A stretch of 6,318 nt of DNA. Origin: Methanobacteriota archaeon (GTDB lineage: Archaea > Thermoplasmatota > Poseidoniia > Poseidoniales > Thalassarchaeaceae). Below the pieces are notes generated by a model. It saw only the letters and a program-made list of their open reading frames with translations, was not told the origin of the DNA and ran no database searches. Position numbers and translations under genes: made by a program. The stretch is from positions 1 to 6,318 of the forward strand of contig NYYK01000034.1 of assembly GCA_002685895.1 (NCBI GenBank), in the 5' to 3' direction. Of this stretch, positions 4,134-6,318 are shown one piece after another (the stretch's first letter is position 1; the number at the start of each line of letters is the position of its first letter).

Positions 4134-6318
4134 TGCGTCGTAGATATGACGATGAAGCAGTTTCAGCTGCCATCGCAACTGTACTTCTGTTCGCTGGCGT
4201 GCTTGCCATTATCTCGGGAATGATGGTTACTATCACGCCTGTAATCAACGAAAAACATGGTTCCGTTGAGCGGCAAGCGATGGCTGGACAGATGTCTGAT
4301 TTAGCATCTGAAACTGTTAGGATTTCTGAAACTGGATTGCCAGGCGACTCTGCCACCCTCCCTCTTCGCCCACACAGTGGTGATTTGGGTTGGAACTTCG
4401 CACGCGGAGGTACATGGTATTCTGTCGCCTTCATGGAGGAGGGAAGCCTACGTCTCGATGATTTGCTTGATCTTGATGATAGTGTTCGCTTTAGATATCC
4501 AAGTGGTGAAGTCTCTGCAATCTGCTTCTCTGATTTGAGAGCAAGCCAAGAGGCTTTGTGGAATTATAGGCTTCCTTCACTTGATGGAACTATTCTAGCA
4601 ACACCTGTAACAACCCTGCAACAGCCTTTGGATGCAACGGATGTTCAACTGACCACCTCGGTAGTTTCAAGTGAATTCACATTACATCCAGGAGAGGTAC
4701 TCACTACAACTGTAAGCAGTGAAAACTGGTTAACATCTGATGGGCCACTGAAAGTACTCTTCCTGCGCGGTGGAGGTGGAACTACTGTGGTTGCGCCCGA
4801 TATGGCTAACCCCAACAATGGGTTGGGACGTTCTTGGACCATACCGCTACCAACTGGGAATGTCAGTCTTCACCTCGTTAGTGAAGGTTTGACTCGAGTC
4901 ACTTGGGACTCTGCTGCTTCATCTGGAGATGAATCCAGTAGTGGAGAAATAGCAACATGGAGTACAAATTTGGTTGCTGGAGTAGGTGATGTGATGCAGG
5001 TTCATTCGAGTTCTCCTGCCCGATTGATGATGGTTTGGGGTGAAGACACCGGTTCTACCGTTTGGCCTGATGATGATGGCAGAGGAGTTGGAATTTCTTA
5101 CACATTACCAGCGGCTGAAGGTAGTATTCTTGTCGAAAACTCAGCAACTACCTCTGTTGCAATTGAAATTGACGGCCTCTTCAATTCTGTACCTGCTCAA
5201 GGTTCAACGAGAATTTCATGGCAGGGAGCTAATCACATTACAGCAACTGGGCCAGTGCAAATCCATTGGCTTCCAGAAGATGCGAGTGGAACCTATCGCA
5301 CCGGCTCCATTGAGATGGTTCCTGCTACCGACACAGGAATGTCTAGTGGCTTACAGCACTCTTTTTCGACTCCAACATCGGCTGGTGAGGAATTACTCAT
5401 CATTCAACCAGCAAGTCCAGAAACCTCCTTGACATTGCTAGCGGATCTTGGCACTAATGAAACTCCACATATTGTCTTCAATGACTCAACCACGAGCCAT
5501 GTGACAACTCTATCAGCAAGCGCATCAAATCTAGTTAGAGCAGCAATCAATTCCAGCGATTACCTCAATGATGCCCCTTTCAGAATCATATCAGCGACTG
5601 GAAGTGATGGGATGATGGAAGTCCATCACGATGGAAATGAAAGATGTCTCCCTGTTGGTTACCGCGCATCAGGATGGATAGAACTCACACTACCATGGAC
5701 TGATCTCTCACAACATACCAGTAGCCAAGTAAAGAATGCTTGGAATGTGGGCACCCATCCACTCGGAATTGAGGTCAGAGTATTTGGCCCTCACGAGGGT
5801 AGCCCACATCACACACTTGCATCTGCTTGGGGAGCACACCTACCTCGGTTGAACTATGTGTTCAAGAGTTCGGTTTCGGGCATGGAAATAGGGTATAGGG
5901 GTGGTTTTGTTGGCACCAATCATCCAGAATTCCAAGCAGATGTGCTCACTTCACCACCAGCTCGAGAAGGTCCGGGTCCAAGACTTGCTGTCACCATACC
6001 TTTGACGATGCCTGACCAAAGTTCCTCTCTTGGCAACAGCGAGGTTGACATGACAGTGACCTTGAATCAGAGAGAACAACTGGTATCGGTCACAGGTCAT
6101 GAAATTCGACGCGGCTGGGACGGCCCTTATGGTGCAGCAATCGCTTCTGAATCATCTCAAGAATTATCATTCTCATCTGATTGGTTGACATTCCCTGGTC
6201 GAATTGACATGTTAGATGACTATGTAGGCTGGGTACAATTGACCCATACAAGTCCAGAAGCAATTTACCACGCTGCTGGTGAACCTGTTCTTTTCAATCT
6301 ACAGTTGAGTCAACTGAC
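4133..6318 (+). CDS. Large pilin-like surface protein, 3' end beyond the window
   Basis: Seen: the frame stays open from the ATG at 4133 to the last base, giving 728 codons without a stop. Residues 1-9 are a charged leader (MRRRYDDEA); V10-S11-A12 starts a hydrophobic helix to about 36, matching the first pilin's EDA-VSE and so a class III signal. Residues 45-62 look helical. Residues 64-100 (GLPGDSATLPL to GGTWYSVAF) resemble the post-helix part of archaeal pilin-like proteins. The rest is Ser/Thr/Gly/Trp-rich and beta-prone, with a low-complexity SSGDESSSGE segment near 263-272. Only two Cys (131, 505), no second membrane helix. Residues 584-626 (MEIGYRGGFVG, then PP and VTIPLTMP) recall the C-terminal beta domain of large haloarchaeal pilin-like proteins. 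Inferred: a membrane-inserted, filament-associated minor pilin or adhesin, coupled to the first pilin. Its length is exceptional for a pilin, and the true end is unknown. Which step of filament function it serves cannot be told. Confidence 0.8.
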   Translation, partial: MRRRYDDEAVSAAIATVLLFAGVLAIISGMMVTITPVINEKHGSVERQAMAGQMSDLASETVRISETGLPGDSATLPLRPHSGDLGWNFARGGTWYSVAFMEEGSLRLDDLLDLDDSVRFRYPSGEVSAICFSDLRASQEALWNYRLPSLDGTILATPVTTLQQPLDATDVQLTTSVVSSEFTLHPGEVLTTTVSSENWLTSDGPLKVLFLRGGGGTTVVAPDMANPNNGLGRSWTIPLPTGNVSLHLVSEGLTRVTWDSAASSGDESSSGEIATWSTNLVAGVGDVMQVHSSSPARLMMVWGEDTGSTVWPDDDGRGVGISYTLPAAEGSILVENSATTSVAIEIDGLFNSVPAQGSTRISWQGANHITATGPVQIHWLPEDASGTYRTGSIEMVPATDTGMSSGLQHSFSTPTSAGEELLIIQPASPETSLTLLADLGTNETPHIVFNDSTTSHVTTLSASASNLVRAAINSSDYLNDAPFRIISATGSDGMMEVHHDGNERCLPVGYRASGWIELTLPWTDLSQHTSSQVKNAWNVGTHPLGIEVRVFGPHEGSPHHTLASAWGAHLPRLNYVFKSSVSGMEIGYRGGFVGTNHPEFQADVLTSPPAREGPGPRLAVTIPLTMPDQSSSLGNSEVDMTVTLNQREQLVSVTGHEIRRGWDGPYGAAIASESSQELSFSSDWLTFPGRIDMLDDYVGWVQLTHTSPEAIYHAAGEPVLFNLQLSQL

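Noticed and set aside
4105..4434. Minus-strand open frame of 109 codons opposite the second pilin start
   Set aside because: It overlaps the conserved pilin N-terminus and a perfect Shine-Dalgarno on the plus strand, and its product has no recognisable features.
5040..5432. Plus-strand open frame of 130 codons in another frame of the second pilin gene
   Set aside because: The main frame is open without a break from 4133 to the window end and has protein-like composition. This frame has no ribosome-binding site or domain.

Overview
The window most resembles a chromosomal segment from a planktonic marine archaeon of the Thermoplasmatota, possibly Marine Group II (Poseidoniales). The placement is inferred, not proven. 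It rests on class III (archaeal type IV pilin-type) N-termini on two genes, a strong GGAGGTG ribosome-binding site, moderate GC, and a secreted protein combining calcium-binding Asp-rich repeats with propeller-like repeats. No rRNA, tRNA, CRISPR array, transposase or origin is visible.

Left part, minus strand (1-1931). The first 231 bases hold the 5' end of a gene running off the window. Its product reads clearly as a VRR-NUC domain nuclease (PD-(D/E)XK superfamily). Its ATG overlaps the stop of the next gene upstream as ATGA. That upstream gene encodes a secreted protein of about 563 residues with a signal peptide, five Asp-rich thrombospondin type 3/EF-hand-like calcium loops, four adjacent Cys pairs, and three propeller-like repeats. 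It ends in a basic tail of about 41 residues that does not match the rest, and the propeller looks cut short.

Middle (1932-2991). A 256-bp divergent intergenic region carries two short inverted repeats on the secreted-protein side. It leads into a plus-strand metallo-beta-lactamase-fold hydrolase of the YycJ/WalJ type with all family motifs. Its start is best placed at 2188 rather than at the longest possible start, 2062.

Right part, plus strand (2992-6318). A 122-bp spacer contains two hairpins. The second traps the Shine-Dalgarno sequence and the GTG start of the next gene. Two pilin-like genes follow in one translationally coupled unit (TAATG overlap). The first encodes a 339-residue protein. 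The second is open at the window edge and encodes at least 728 residues. Both have a short polar leader, an Ala-Val-Ser processing site, one hydrophobic helix, and a long beta-rich ectodomain. They probably act together as subunits or tip/adhesin components of a surface filament. No assembly ATPase, membrane platform or prepilin peptidase gene lies in the window.

The points most worth a second look are the truncated propeller with its mismatched tail next to a nuclease gene, the start-site hairpin ahead of the pilin pair, and the unusually large second pilin-like protein.
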